Assembly: GCF_000424585.1 (NCBI RefSeq) | Contig: NZ_AUKE01000005.1 | Coordinates: 62,001-126,000, forward strand | From: Butyrivibrio sp. MC2013 | GTDB lineage: Bacteria > Bacillota > Clostridia > Lachnospirales > Lachnospiraceae | Reading direction: 5' to 3' | Length of the DNA: 64,000 bases | In this document: positions 7,994 through 16,251 of the stretch, in pieces | How the letters are laid out: each line of letters opens with the position of its first letter | Numbering within the stretch: the stretch's first letter is position 1 | The notes under the pieces: model-generated | The model's database searches: none | What the model was told of the DNA's origin: nothing | What the model saw: the letters and a program-made list of their open reading frames with translations, nothing else | Made by a program: the position numbers and the translations under genes

Positions 7994-9679
7994 ATGGCAA
8001 CACAGAAATGGTGGCAGAAAAGCGTAGTATATCAGATTTATCCCAGAAGTTTTCAGGACAGCAATGGAGATGGTATTGGTGATCTCCCCGGCATCACAAA
8101 GAGACTCCCTTATATCGCACAGCTGGGGGCTGACGTGATATGGCTCTCTCCCATATATGCATCTCCCAATGATGATAATGGCTACGATATCAGTGATTAT
8201 CAGGCGATCATGCCTGAATTTGGTACTATGGATGATTTTGACCAGATGTTGGAGACAGCTCACAGCCTGGGGCTCAAGATCGTAATGGATCTGGTGGTCA
8301 ATCATACCTCAGATGAACATAATTGGTTCAAAGAATCAAGAAAATCCAAAGACAATCCCTACAGGGATTACTATATCTGGCGTGATCCCAAACCCGGCAT
8401 GAAGGGTGGCGAACCCGGTGCAGAGCCCAATAACTGGGGCTCATGCTTTGGCGGCAGTGCCTGGGAATATGATGAGACAACAGGTCAGTACTATCTGCAT
8501 CTCTTCTCAAAGAAGCAGCCTGACCTCAACTGGGACAATCCCAAGGTCAGAGACGAGGTCTTCTCCATGATGACCTGGTGGCTGGACAAGGGCGTAAACG
8601 GCTTCCGTATGGACGTTATAAGCCTGATCTCCAAGCCCGAAGGACTGCCTGATGGTGTAGCAGGACCCACCGGCTTTGCAGGCCTTGATATCTGTGCTAC
8701 AGGCCCTCACCTTCACGAATATCTCAGAGAGATGAACAAGCGCGTCCTGTCCAAATATGACACTATCACCGTAGGCGAATGCCCCGGCGTATCCGTTGAG
8801 GAAGCCAGGAACTATGCCTCCCTTGATGGCTCAGAGCTCAACATGATCTTCCATTTTGAGCACATGTCCACAGAGTTTAATACTCCTGCAGGCCGTTATG
8901 CCCTTAGCAAGGTAGAGCTCCCGCCTCTCAAGGCAGTCCTTGATAAATGGGAACAGGGCCTTGAAGGCTACGCATGGAACTCCCTCTACTGGAACAACCA
9001 TGACCAGCCCCGTGCCGTATCCAGATTTGGCAATGACAGCGACGAGTACAGAGAGCTCAGCGCCAAGATGCTGGGCACCTGCCTCCATATGATGAAGGGT
9101 ACTCCCTATGTATACGAAGGTGAAGAGCTGGGCATGACCAATTGTCCATGGAACAGCCTGGATGAGATCAATGATATCGACTCACTGAATAATGTGCGTC
9201 AGAACATAGCAAAGGGACTGATACGCGAGGAAGATGCCATCGAGATCATGCGCAGACAGAGCCGCGACAATGCCAGGACTCCCATGCAGTGGGATGATAG
9301 TGCAAATGGCGGCTTCACCACAGGTACTCCCTGGCTCCGCGTCAATCCAAACTATGTCTCTATCAATGCCAAGGAAGAGGTCGCCCGCCAGTCCTCAGTA
9401 TTCCACTATTACAGAAGGCTCATAGAACTTCGCAAGAAGAGCGAGCTCATAGTACAGGGCGACTTCAGGATGCTCCTGCCTGACAGCAAAGAGATCTTTG
9501 CCTATATGAGGACTCTTGGAGAAGAAAAGCTCCTTGTAGCCTGCAACTTCACAGACAAGGACGTCTCATTCACACTTCCTGATGAATTTGAAGACGGAAG
9601 ACGCATCATCGGCAACTATGAAGACGAGCCAGATAGCGGCGCGCTCCGTCCCTATGAAGCAGTAGCTATTCTGATCTGA
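7994..9679 (+). CDS. malL: GH13 alpha-glucosidase, probable oligo-1,6-glucosidase
   Basis: Cytoplasmic glycoside hydrolase of family 13, 561 residues, no signal peptide. The conserved blocks are present: DLVVNH (99-104), QPDLNW (175-180), GFRMDVI with nucleophile D207, VGEC with acid/base E262, and NNHDQPR with D337. Valine directly after the nucleophile (V208) is the usual marker for alpha-1,6 specificity, whereas Thr or Ala marks alpha-1,4 enzymes. It probably releases glucose from isomalto-oligosaccharides taken up by the cell. GGAGG lies seven bases before the ATG. There is no adjacent transporter. The mobilizable element is inserted just downstream. Confidence 0.92.
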   Translation: MATQKWWQKSVVYQIYPRSFQDSNGDGIGDLPGITKRLPYIAQLGADVIWLSPIYASPNDDNGYDISDYQAIMPEFGTMDDFDQMLETAHSLGLKIVMDLVVNHTSDEHNWFKESRKSKDNPYRDYYIWRDPKPGMKGGEPGAEPNNWGSCFGGSAWEYDETTGQYYLHLFSKKQPDLNWDNPKVRDEVFSMMTWWLDKGVNGFRMDVISLISKPEGLPDGVAGPTGFAGLDICATGPHLHEYLREMNKRVLSKYDTITVGECPGVSVEEARNYASLDGSELNMIFHFEHMSTEFNTPAGRYALSKVELPPLKAVLDKWEQGLEGYAWNSLYWNNHDQPRAVSRFGNDSDEYRELSAKMLGTCLHMMKGTPYVYEGEELGMTNCPWNSLDEINDIDSLNNVRQNIAKGLIREEDAIEIMRRQSRDNARTPMQWDDSANGGFTTGTPWLRVNPNYVSINAKEEVARQSSVFHYYRRLIELRKKSELIVQGDFRMLLPDSKEIFAYMRTLGEEKLLVACNFTDKDVSFTLPDEFEDGRRIIGNYEDEPDSGALRPYEAVAILI

Positions 9680-9756
9680 TAGAGGCTGCATATTACTAAA
9701 TAGATCCAATATCCCCAAAGAACACCATACCTTAAAAGCAGCTCATCGCGCTCCTC

Positions 9757-9774
9757 AGTTCTCAAAGAGATAAT
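9757..9774 (+). repeat. Left attachment-site core of the mobilizable element
   Basis: AGTTCTCAAAGAGATAAT recurs exactly at 18877-18894 in direct orientation, 9.1 kb away, with the integrase gene next to the left copy. This is the expected arrangement for attL/attR cores formed by a tyrosine recombinase. The target is intergenic, not a tRNA. Confidence 0.75.
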
Positions 9775-9800
9775 CTTTCGAGATTTAAAAAGAATTTACA

Positions 9801-9832
9801 AACCTCAGAAACTCAGTGTTTCTGGGGTTTTT
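9801..9832 (+). terminator. Intrinsic terminator between GH13 and integrase genes
   Basis: CCTCAGAAAC paired with GTTTCTGGGG (one wobble pair), loop TCAGT, then TTTTT. It lies inside the left end of the mobilizable element and can stop the GH13 transcript; the reverse orientation could end the convergent integrase transcript. Confidence 0.82.
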
Positions 9833-9879
9833 CTTTTATCTATAATTGTATTCAGTTGTGGTGAAACGCAGAAAATTTT

Positions 9880-9916
9880 GTACCGTAAACAGCGAGTAAA
9901 CAGCAGGTAGACAGCA
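9880..9916 (+). repeat. Integrase arm-type repeats, left end
   Basis: Three tandem units of about 11 bp (GTAAACAGCGA, GTAAACAGCAG, GTAGACAGCAA) just inside the left end. The right end has two matching units at 18811-18831; over 25 bases the two ends agree at 21 positions in direct orientation. They resemble arm-type binding sites of Tn916-like integrases. Confidence 0.6.
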
Positions 9917-9929
9917 AAATTATCAAGTC

Positions 9930-10982
9930 TTAGATTTTATTTATTGCTTCTACCAGAGACTGGATATCAAGGTGTGTGTACACTTTCTCTGTCAGAGACA
10001 TTGCTCCGGAGTGTCCTACGATTTTCTTGATCATTGTAGGATCCACATGAGCTTCCGCCAGCATTGATATGCAGGTGTGCCTAGTATCATGAGGATTGTG
10101 CTCCATCCCAAGGTTTTCTATTAGTGGTGTCCAGTAGCTGTCTTTATAGTTCCTGTAGGTGAATTTTTTGTTGTCATCTGTGTGAAGAAGGTACTCACAA
10201 TCAGAGGATTCATACCAGGCTTTGTAGAATGGGAGAACCTTATCTGCTATAGGAACCTTTCTGATACCATTTTCAGTTTTACTTAGTATCACATCGAAAT
10301 ACTGTTCTTCGAGATGCACATTATTCTTTTCCAAATCCAGTAGTTCAGATATTCTACAGCCGTTATAAATCAGCATCAGTACTGTCTGGTAGAACGGATC
10401 ATCCTTAAGTTCCCATAACCTGTCAATCTCAGCTTTTGAAAAGATATCTCTCTCAACCTTATTTGGATTTTTGTCCTTATACTTGAGGATATCTACAAAT
10501 TCGGAATAGTCCTTGTTACAGATATCGTTCTTAAGGGCGTAATCGTAAAGCTGATTGAAAAGGACTTTGAGCTTACGGAGTGTAGGATAATTCTTTCCGC
10601 AGGTATCAATGACATTCTGAAGCTCTGCCAGCCTTATATCTCTAAAAGTTTTATTGTAAAGGGTGCCACATACGTTATATGAGGCTGTATACCCATGCAC
10701 GTTGGATTTTGAGATGGTAGGATACTTTGCTTCAGACCAGGCATTATATACGTCTGTGAATGTCATTTTGGCTGCTTTTGTATCAAATGGATTCTGATGA
10801 TAATCTGATAGCATTTGCAAGCCTTCCTGCTTGGTTTCAGCATATCCTATGACATTGTACGTCTGCTTTTTGGTACCTTTTTCCGGATCAATGGTCCATC
10901 CGGTGGTTACTCTTACCATATAGGGCTTTCTGCGTTTCCCGGACATTTTCATAACACTTCCATATCCGTTTGGTAATTTCAA
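9930..10982 (-). CDS. int: Tyrosine recombinase / integrase
   Basis: Site-specific recombinase that inserts and excises the element, 350 residues. An N-terminal arm-binding segment and SAM-like core-binding domain precede the catalytic domain, in which R210 (NGCRISELLDL), K235, H298 and R301 (HDTRHT), H324 (GHSG) and the nucleophile Y335 (YTHLD) are all present. The start is a TTG at 10982 with GGAGG ten bases upstream; an internal ATG at residue 11 is possible. The C-terminus points to the left attachment site. Confidence 0.94.
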   Translation of the reverse strand: MKLPNGYGSVMKMSGKRRKPYMVRVTTGWTIDPEKGTKKQTYNVIGYAETKQEGLQMLSDYHQNPFDTKAAKMTFTDVYNAWSEAKYPTISKSNVHGYTASYNVCGTLYNKTFRDIRLAELQNVIDTCGKNYPTLRKLKVLFNQLYDYALKNDICNKDYSEFVDILKYKDKNPNKVERDIFSKAEIDRLWELKDDPFYQTVLMLIYNGCRISELLDLEKNNVHLEEQYFDVILSKTENGIRKVPIADKVLPFYKAWYESSDCEYLLHTDDNKKFTYRNYKDSYWTPLIENLGMEHNPHDTRHTCISMLAEAHVDPTMIKKIVGHSGAMSLTEKVYTHLDIQSLVEAINKI

Positions 10983-11036
10983 ATAATATCGACCTCCTTT
11001 GATGCTCAGGTAATTTATGAAAAAGGGGATAGTCCC

Positions 11037-11561
11037 TTAATCACCTTTCTTATCGGGCAATGCAACATTTGCGTAGTATGCTAGTTCTGTTTCAAACCAG
11101 TGATTAAATCTATCTTCATTTGATAGGCCTTGTTCAAGGCTTTCTCGTTCATCTGCGTATCTTTCCAGAAAAAGGCAGAGATCTGCGTTGTTTTCTGCTA
11201 TTTCATCGTTTCCCATGAATTTAAGGCTACAGCTCCACTCTTCAGTTTTGGGCGGGCGATTTACGTCTATATTGAAGTGAAGACCTGCTTTTTTATTTAA
11301 TTCGTTTAGAACATAGAGGACATCTGAGAGAGTATCTAAAGTGATGTTCTTCTTCTGATATCCAATAAGTTCTGCCGGGGAGATATTAAGAATATTTGCA
11401 ATCTCATTCAGTATACCTATTGAAGGTTCTATTTCACCGCTTTCATATTTCTGTACGGTACGCATAGTTTTGCCTAGCCTGTTAGCCAACTCAGTCTGAC
11501 TGAGGTGCTGAGCTTTTCGGGCCTGCTTAATTCTATTTCCAATATCAGATCCATTGTTCAT
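11037..11561 (-). CDS. XRE family transcriptional regulator of the element
   Basis: 174 residues: an N-terminal Cro/CI-type helix-turn-helix (RIKQARKAQHLSQTELANRLG onwards, about residues 10-65) and a C-terminal part without a recognised peptidase or sensor domain. It is divergent from the excisionase-like gene and lies just upstream of the integrase on the same strand. TACGAA half-sites in the divergent promoter region are its probable operators. Confidence 0.85.
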   Translation of the reverse strand: MNNGSDIGNRIKQARKAQHLSQTELANRLGKTMRTVQKYESGEIEPSIGILNEIANILNISPAELIGYQKKNITLDTLSDVLYVLNELNKKAGLHFNIDVNRPPKTEEWSCSLKFMGNDEIAENNADLCLFLERYADERESLEQGLSNEDRFNHWFETELAYYANVALPDKKGD

Positions 11562-11599
11562 TGTACTGACCTCCTTGTGTGAATTGTAACATGTAGCAA

Positions 11600-11698
11600 T
11601 ACGAATTGCAAGAACGTAATACGAATTTAAAATACATATTTTGTGTTGACAAATGAACTACTAAGACGTATTATCAAAATACGAACTGATAATTCGTA
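11600..11698 (+). promoter_or_regulatory. Divergent control region with TACGAA half-sites and promoter
   Basis: Half-sites TACGAA occur at 11600-11605 and 11620-11625 (20-base direct spacing) and at 11680-11685, the last forming an inverted repeat with TTCGTA at 11693-11698. A good sigma-70 promoter for the rightward genes, TTGACA (11646-11651), 17 bases, TATTAT (11669-11674), sits between them. The layout fits a lysis/lysogeny-like switch controlled by the XRE protein. Confidence 0.65.
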
Positions 11699-11723
11699 CT
11701 TTAAAAGGGAGGAGGTGAAAAGT

Positions 11724-11960
11724 ATGGAAGACAAAAAGTTATATGTAGAACTACCAAGATTTACCGGTAGAAATGTTCCTATAGCCGAGGTCGCTGAGGC
11801 AATGCACAAAGATGCGCAGTTTGTAAGAATTGGAATCCAACAGGGAATATTCAAATTTGGATATGCCATGAAGAAAGAGAATTCCAGTGAATACAACTAC
11901 TATTGTCCAGATAGAAAGGTGTGGGAAGAGATTGGATACTTTAGTCCAGAAGCAGTCTAA
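11724..11960 (+). CDS. Excisionase-like small DNA-binding protein
   Basis: 78 residues with a predicted helix-turn-helix (VPIAEVAEAMHKDAQFVRIGIQ split over about residues 15-37) followed by the pattern FGYAMKKENSSEYNYYCP seen in small proteins next to phage and ICE regulators. The ATG at 11724 has GGAGGAGGTG upstream and is preferred over a start at 11643 that would lie in the promoter. The role is probably directionality or replication control of the element. Confidence 0.72.
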   Translation: MEDKKLYVELPRFTGRNVPIAEVAEAMHKDAQFVRIGIQQGIFKFGYAMKKENSSEYNYYCPDRKVWEEIGYFSPEAV

Positions 11961-11969
11961 AAAGAAAAA

Positions 11970-11994
11970 ACTCTCTTGCTGGTAACAAGAGAGT
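11970..11994 (-). terminator. Hairpin between excisionase-like gene and ATPase
   Basis: ACTCTCTTG pairs with CAAGAGAGT. On the minus strand it is followed by TTTTTTCTTTTT, so as a terminator it faces left, against antisense transcription. On the plus strand it is a plain stem-loop that may protect or separate the upstream mRNA. Confidence 0.5.
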
Positions 11995-12089
11995 AAATGA
12001 AAAGCCGGAGCTTTTGTGAATTCGATTAAATAAAGTATAGCAAGGGTTCCGGCCAAGTTCAACAAAAAAGTAAGATTGGAGGAATCTAA

Positions 12090-13064
12090 ATGGAAACAAG
12101 CAAACCAGAATTAAAGCTTATCCAGATGTCAGATGTAGAAGCTGAAGAAGTTTCCTGGCTATGGTATCCGTTTATACCATATGGAAAGCTTACCATCATT
12201 CAGGGAGATCCCGGGGATGGAAAAACAACTTTTGTACTAAATGCAGCAGCGAAGTTATCAAAAGGAATTTCGTTAGATACAGGTCTGCAGAGTGAGGAAC
12301 CAATAAACATCATATATCAGACAGCAGAAGACGGACTGGCTGATACGGTAAAGCCAAGACTTGAAGGTGCCGGGGCTGACTGCTCCAAAATCCATGTGAT
12401 AGATGAGAGTGATAAATCGCTATCAATGGTAGATGAGAGAGTTGAACAGGCAATCATAAGGACTGGAGCAAAACTTTTGATTATGGATCCACTACAGGCA
12501 TATCTCGGAGGCGGAATGGATATGAATAGAGCTAACGAAGCAAGAGATATGACTAAGAAGCTGGGAGCTCTGGCGGAGAAGTATAAATGTGCAATCATCC
12601 TAATCGGACACATGAACAAAGCTTCCGGAAACAAGGCAGCTTATCGAGGGATGGGATCAATTGACTTCTACGCAGTAGCAAGAAGTGTCCTGCTGGTAGG
12701 AAGGATAGAAGGAGAACCGGAACTAAGGGCAATAGTCCAAATAAAGAACAACTTAGCAGCATTTGGACATTCAAAGGCTTTCAGATTATCAGAAAAGGGA
12801 TTCGAGTGGATTGGAGATTATGAAATAACCGCAGACGAAGTTCTCGGAGGAATTGCACCGAAAGCGAATAAGCAGGAAAAGGCGATAGCTCTTCTGAGAG
12901 AATTGGCTGAAGACCATAATATGATCCCAAGTAACGAGGCAGTAGAACTGGCTAAAGAAGAGGATATATCAAAAAGAACTCTGGAGATAGCCAAAAATGA
13001 ACTTGGGATAAAAGCCAGGAGAATCAACAATACCTGGTACTGGATATTGAAAGAGAACGAATGA
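12090..13064 (+). CDS. RecA/DnaB-like AAA ATPase (AAA_25, RepA-like)
   Basis: 324 residues. Walker A GDPGDGKTT (39-47), Walker B LLIMDPLQAYLGGG near 130, and the GHMNKASGNKAAYRGMGS block typical of hexameric RepA-like helicase ATPases in phages and mobile elements. A C-terminal region from about residue 240 looks like a winged helix (LAEDHNMIPSNEAVELAKEE, then ISKRTLEIAKNELG). It may unwind DNA for replication or maintenance of the excised element. GGAGG precedes the ATG. Confidence 0.85.
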   Translation: METSKPELKLIQMSDVEAEEVSWLWYPFIPYGKLTIIQGDPGDGKTTFVLNAAAKLSKGISLDTGLQSEEPINIIYQTAEDGLADTVKPRLEGAGADCSKIHVIDESDKSLSMVDERVEQAIIRTGAKLLIMDPLQAYLGGGMDMNRANEARDMTKKLGALAEKYKCAIILIGHMNKASGNKAAYRGMGSIDFYAVARSVLLVGRIEGEPELRAIVQIKNNLAAFGHSKAFRLSEKGFEWIGDYEITADEVLGGIAPKANKQEKAIALLRELAEDHNMIPSNEAVELAKEEDISKRTLEIAKNELGIKARRINNTWYWILKENE

Positions 13065-13073
13065 TAATCAAGA

Positions 13074-13153
13074 CCGCAACAATGTAAGGTATCTGAAGTT
13101 ACACTCTTAAGATTGCAAGGTTGTAAAAAGATAAAGACACTGCATTGTTGCGG
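13074..13153. repeat. Long-range inverted repeat upstream of the small accessory gene
   Basis: CCGCAACAATG (13074-13084) and its perfect complement CATTGTTGCGG (13143-13153) enclose 58 bases, with a weaker inner TTACA/TGTAA pair. It sits between the ATPase and the accessory gene and could be a replication-origin hairpin, a protein-binding site or an mRNA structure. Confidence 0.45.
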
Positions 13154-13171
13154 ACTAGAAGAAAGGGACGA

Positions 13172-13405
13172 ATGAAAAACGTACAGATATCACAAGAATT
13201 ATTTATAAGGCTGGTACGATTACTGGTCTTTGAGTTTGACGAAGATACTAATCTGATCAAAAAAGAACTTGAAGACAAGATGGAAAAACTAGTGAGGCAT
13301 GAAATCTATTCAAAGTTCAAGACAGCACCCACAGAAGAGGAGAGGGAAAAAGCTCGTCAGGACTACCTCGATATGGTGGGAATGCACAGGGATTTTAGAT
13401 GGTGA
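13172..13405 (+). CDS. Small conserved mobile-element accessory protein
   Basis: 77 residues, charged and helical, with the C-terminal block KFKTAPTEEEREKARQDYLD and the ending HRDFRW. Proteins with this ending are common beside replication and mobilization genes of Firmicute elements (sometimes mislabelled complexin). The function is not known. The start ATG at 13172 is preferred over 13145 because homology begins at MKNVQISQELF. Confidence 0.65.
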   Translation: MKNVQISQELFIRLVRLLVFEFDEDTNLIKKELEDKMEKLVRHEIYSKFKTAPTEEEREKARQDYLDMVGMHRDFRW

Positions 13406-13426
13406 TTTCCCTTGATGGTTTGAACG

Positions 13427-13590
13427 GGAGCGTGACACGCTCCGGTAATAATCAGCCAAGGAATGAATGGTTTGGCAGGCGAGCGGAGCGAGCTTCCCCA
13501 TAACGTGTCGTTATGGGTAACCCCCTATGGATAATGACATTACACATCATTATCCGGGGGCTCTCCGAGGGGCCTGCCGGCGGCAAAAAA
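13427..13590. other. Candidate origin of transfer (oriT) with three palindromes
   Basis: Directly upstream of the relaxase gene are three successive inverted repeats: GGAGCGTG-A-CACGCTCC (13427-13443), CCCATAACG-TGT-CGTTATGGG (13497-13517), and CCCCC plus GGATAATGA paired with TCATTATCC plus GGGGG (13521-13560). Relaxase genes of the MobV group usually lie beside their nick site, so one of these is a likely recognition hairpin. The exact nick cannot be placed by eye. Confidence 0.55.
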
Positions 13591-13612
13591 ATATTACGAA
13601 AGGAGTTTGTTT

Positions 13613-14692
13613 ATGATAACAGTGACATTTCACATTTCATGTAAGAAGCATTCGCTCACTAAAACGCGAGATGTGGTTTCGGTGAGCAAACACAATCTTC
13701 GATTATTTCAAAGCGAAGAGTATAACGAAGAAATGATCGAAGTGGAAGTCGGGAGTGAAGTAAATGTTCTCGATGATGTAAAAGAGATTTATGAAAGGGA
13801 ATTCTCTGAGGCACTTGCGGAATACAACAAAGGTAAAAGAAGTGACAGACAGATTCCTGACTATCTGGAGTATGTATCCGAAAGTAAAAAGAGTGATGTG
13901 GCTACGGAGGTAATTCTCCAAGTAGGGGATAAGGAATTCTGGGCAGATAAGACGAGAGAGCAGTGGAATGCAATGAAGCCACTCTTGAGAGATCAGCTTG
14001 AATATGTAAAAGAGATAGTTCCGGAATTCAAAATCGCATCGGCGGTAACACACTTGGATGAGGATTCACCTCATATGCACGTAGTAGGAGTTCCGGTAGC
14101 AACAGGATACAAACGAGGACTAAGCAAACAGGTGGCAAAAACAAAAGCGTTTGATCAGGAGAGACTAGAAAAAATACAAGATCTAATGCACGATTTTGTA
14201 GAGCATCAGATGATAGACCACCCGGAGATCTTTGGAGATGAAACCTTAAAGCCAAAGGAAAAAGGAAGGAATAGCGACTTCTCAAAAGAATTCTACTTAA
14301 GGCTAAAGCAGCAAGAATATGAAAAGCTGGAAGATAAGTGCCAGGAGAAGGAGACACAGATTGAAGCTCTGGACGGAACGGCTAAAGAAATGAAGGAGGA
14401 CATTGAAAGCACAGTTAACCAATATGTGGACTCAGTGGTAAATACAGAAATGAAAAAGGAATTCATGAGATACGCAACACTCGAAAATCCTAAAACCACA
14501 CTGGGAAAACTAGTCTCGAAAGCCTTCAGAACATTCAAGGAATGGTGGGATAAGACCAAGAAGCCTGAGGTAGCTGAAAAGGCTAAAACAAGCATTTTGC
14601 AAAAGCTAAGAGAAAGCCAGACGATAGTTGATCAGAGGAAGGAGCAGCAAAGTCCAAATCTTAATAGGAATAATCTAAGACCTGAGAGATGA
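13613..14692 (+). CDS. mobV: MobV family relaxase (Pre/Mob, plasmid recombination enzyme)
   Basis: DNA-nicking relaxase that would start conjugal transfer, 359 residues. The catalytic metal-binding motif HLDEDSPHMH lies at 147-156 (H147, H154, H156), preceded by the family-type WADKTREQWNAM segment and followed by coiled-coil-rich sequence. AAGGAG stands seven bases before the ATG at 13613; a TTG at 13607 is less likely. A terminator follows. The C-terminal 100 residues are strongly charged. Confidence 0.9.
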   Translation: MITVTFHISCKKHSLTKTRDVVSVSKHNLRLFQSEEYNEEMIEVEVGSEVNVLDDVKEIYEREFSEALAEYNKGKRSDRQIPDYLEYVSESKKSDVATEVILQVGDKEFWADKTREQWNAMKPLLRDQLEYVKEIVPEFKIASAVTHLDEDSPHMHVVGVPVATGYKRGLSKQVAKTKAFDQERLEKIQDLMHDFVEHQMIDHPEIFGDETLKPKEKGRNSDFSKEFYLRLKQQEYEKLEDKCQEKETQIEALDGTAKEMKEDIESTVNQYVDSVVNTEMKKEFMRYATLENPKTTLGKLVSKAFRTFKEWWDKTKKPEVAEKAKTSILQKLRESQTIVDQRKEQQSPNLNRNNLRPER

Positions 14693-14713
14693 ATAACTGA
14701 TAGTGCAATAGGC

Positions 14714-14738
14714 AGGGGCGTGAAAACGCCCTTGTTTT
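14714..14738 (+). terminator. Intrinsic terminator after relaxase gene
   Basis: GGGCGT-GAAA-ACGCCC followed by TTGTTTT, a compact tetraloop hairpin ending the mobilization operon. Confidence 0.88.
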
Positions 14739-15059
14739 ATGCACATAATATTGAACAGGATGGGTATTGGATACGCTGGTTTTATGAATGACAACAGAGA
14801 GTGCAAAATCTCATGTCCGGTTCTTCTGGTTTCTGATCAGGAGAAATGCGGATGTAAGCTTCTTGAAAAGTTTGATATTACACAGCCGACTCTCTCTCAT
14901 CACATGAAGATACTTGTGGATTCGGGCTTGGTTAAAGACAGGAAAGAAGGTAAGTGGCACTACTATTCAATAAACACGGACATCATGAAGGAATTCTGTG
15001 GTTTTATAAAAACTCTCTGTAATGAAACCACCGGCAAGTGCTGTAAGGGAGAACCGTAA
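14739..15059 (+). pseudogene. N-terminally truncated ArsR-type regulator
   Basis: From about residue 35 the frame matches an ArsR/SmtB winged helix: EKCGCKLLEKFDITQPTLSH, then HHMKILVDSGLVKDRKEGKW and HYYSIN. The KCGCKLL cysteine pair corresponds to the metal-binding CxC of the alpha-3 site. The normal first helix with the LFKALSDxTRxxIL-type pattern is missing and replaced by unrelated sequence, and neither possible ATG has a ribosome binding site. I infer a 5'-truncated gene, perhaps left from a metal-resistance module next to the permease. A functional short protein is not excluded. Confidence 0.62.
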
Positions 15060-15086
15060 TGTGGAACTTTATTCAGACTCAGGTCT

Positions 15087-16124
15087 TTACCATATCCCCA
15101 TTACATGTTGCATCACAAGGCTTACAACTGTTATTCCGCCCCAGCAACAGCCACCAAGCAGTATCGGCTTTCCACCGGATTTAATGAGCTTGACCACGTT
15201 GCTGTTCAGGCCTATAGCAGCCATGGCCATTATGATAAAGAACTTGCTAAGTTCTTTAAGAGGTTTAAAAATATCCGAAGGTACTCCCATTCCCAAGCAA
15301 AGTGTTGTGATAATTGAAGCAAGAACAAAGAACACTATGAACATCGGGAATGCTCTCCTGAAGCTAAAACCGTTGGTGGTGCTTCCATCCTTTTTTGCTT
15401 CCTTTGCTCTCAGATAAGCAAGAACCAGTGTAATCGGAATGATTGCTAATGTCCTTGTAAGCTTCACTGTAACTGCCTTGTCCAAAGTCTGACTACCCAG
15501 GTTCCACATGCTGTCCCAGGTTGATGCAGCTGCAGTGACGGAAGAAGTATCATTAACTGCAGATCCCGCAAAAATACCGAAAGCCTCTCCTGTTGTGATA
15601 TCAAAACCTATAAGCTTTCCCAGCGAAGGAAAAAGAAGTGCTGCCAGCACGTTAAAGAAAAATATCACAGAAATTGCCTGTGCCACTTCATCATCATCCG
15701 CATCAATGACAGGAGCCGTAGCTGCTATTGCTGAGCCGCCGCATATTGATGAGCCAACTCCGATAAGAGTAGCTGTGTTTCCTTTGATATTCATAACCTT
15801 ATGAAGAATCCATGATAGGATAAGCGATGTTGAAATCGTGCAGATAATTATAGGAAGTGACTGTTTTCCGGTCTGAAGAACGACCGAAAGATTCATACCA
15901 AATCCAAGGAGGACAACAGCCGCCTGCAGAATTATCTTTGATGTAAACTTTATTCCATCAGCCGCCTTCCCCTTGTCATTCCAGAACAGGGCTATTATCA
16001 TGCCCAGAATGATTGCAATCACCGCTCCGCCAACGACAGGGAAACGCTTTCCCAGGAGCCATGAAGGAACTGCAATAGTGAAGCATACGATTATTCCCAA
16101 ATAATTCTTTTTCAAAAAATCCAT
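15087..16124 (-). CDS. YeiH family putative sulfate/sulfite exporter (UPF0324)
   Basis: 345 residues with about ten membrane segments and the family hallmarks [10 protein letters not shown] near residue 75, [19 protein letters not shown] near 125-145 and [16 protein letters not shown] near 190. YeiH proteins are linked to export of sulfur oxyanions or taurine-derived products; the substrate here is unproven. It is divergent from a LysR regulator, the usual YeiH/YeiE-like pairing. It is part of the mobilizable element's cargo. Confidence 0.86.
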   Translation of the reverse strand: MDFLKKNYLGIIVCFTIAVPSWLLGKRFPVVGGAVIAIILGMIIALFWNDKGKAADGIKFTSKIILQAAVVLLGFGMNLSVVLQTGKQSLPIIICTISTSLILSWILHKVMNIKGNTATLIGVGSSICGGSAIAATAPVIDADDDEVAQAISVIFFFNVLAALLFPSLGKLIGFDITTGEAFGIFAGSAVNDTSSVTAAASTWDSMWNLGSQTLDKAVTVKLTRTLAIIPITLVLAYLRAKEAKKDGSTTNGFSFRRAFPMFIVFFVLASIITTLCLGMGVPSDIFKPLKELSKFFIIMAMAAIGLNSNVVKLIKSGGKPILLGGCCWGGITVVSLVMQHVMGIW

Positions 16125-16216
16125 CTCAAGACCTCTCTCACTTTCTAATCTGTTATTTCGCAGGTCTTATTATATTCTGTCTTTTGAAAAAGATAAAATT
16201 ATATATTATTATGTAA

Positions 16217-16241
16217 CCATAAATATTTTTTATTGTTATGG
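16217..16241. promoter_or_regulatory. Probable LysR binding site in the divergent region
   Basis: CCATAA and TTATGG form an inverted repeat 13 bases apart between the divergent permease and regulator genes, with the LysR-type T-N11-A geometry inside a very AT-rich stretch. Confidence 0.5.
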
Positions 16242-16251
16242 AGAACTGATT

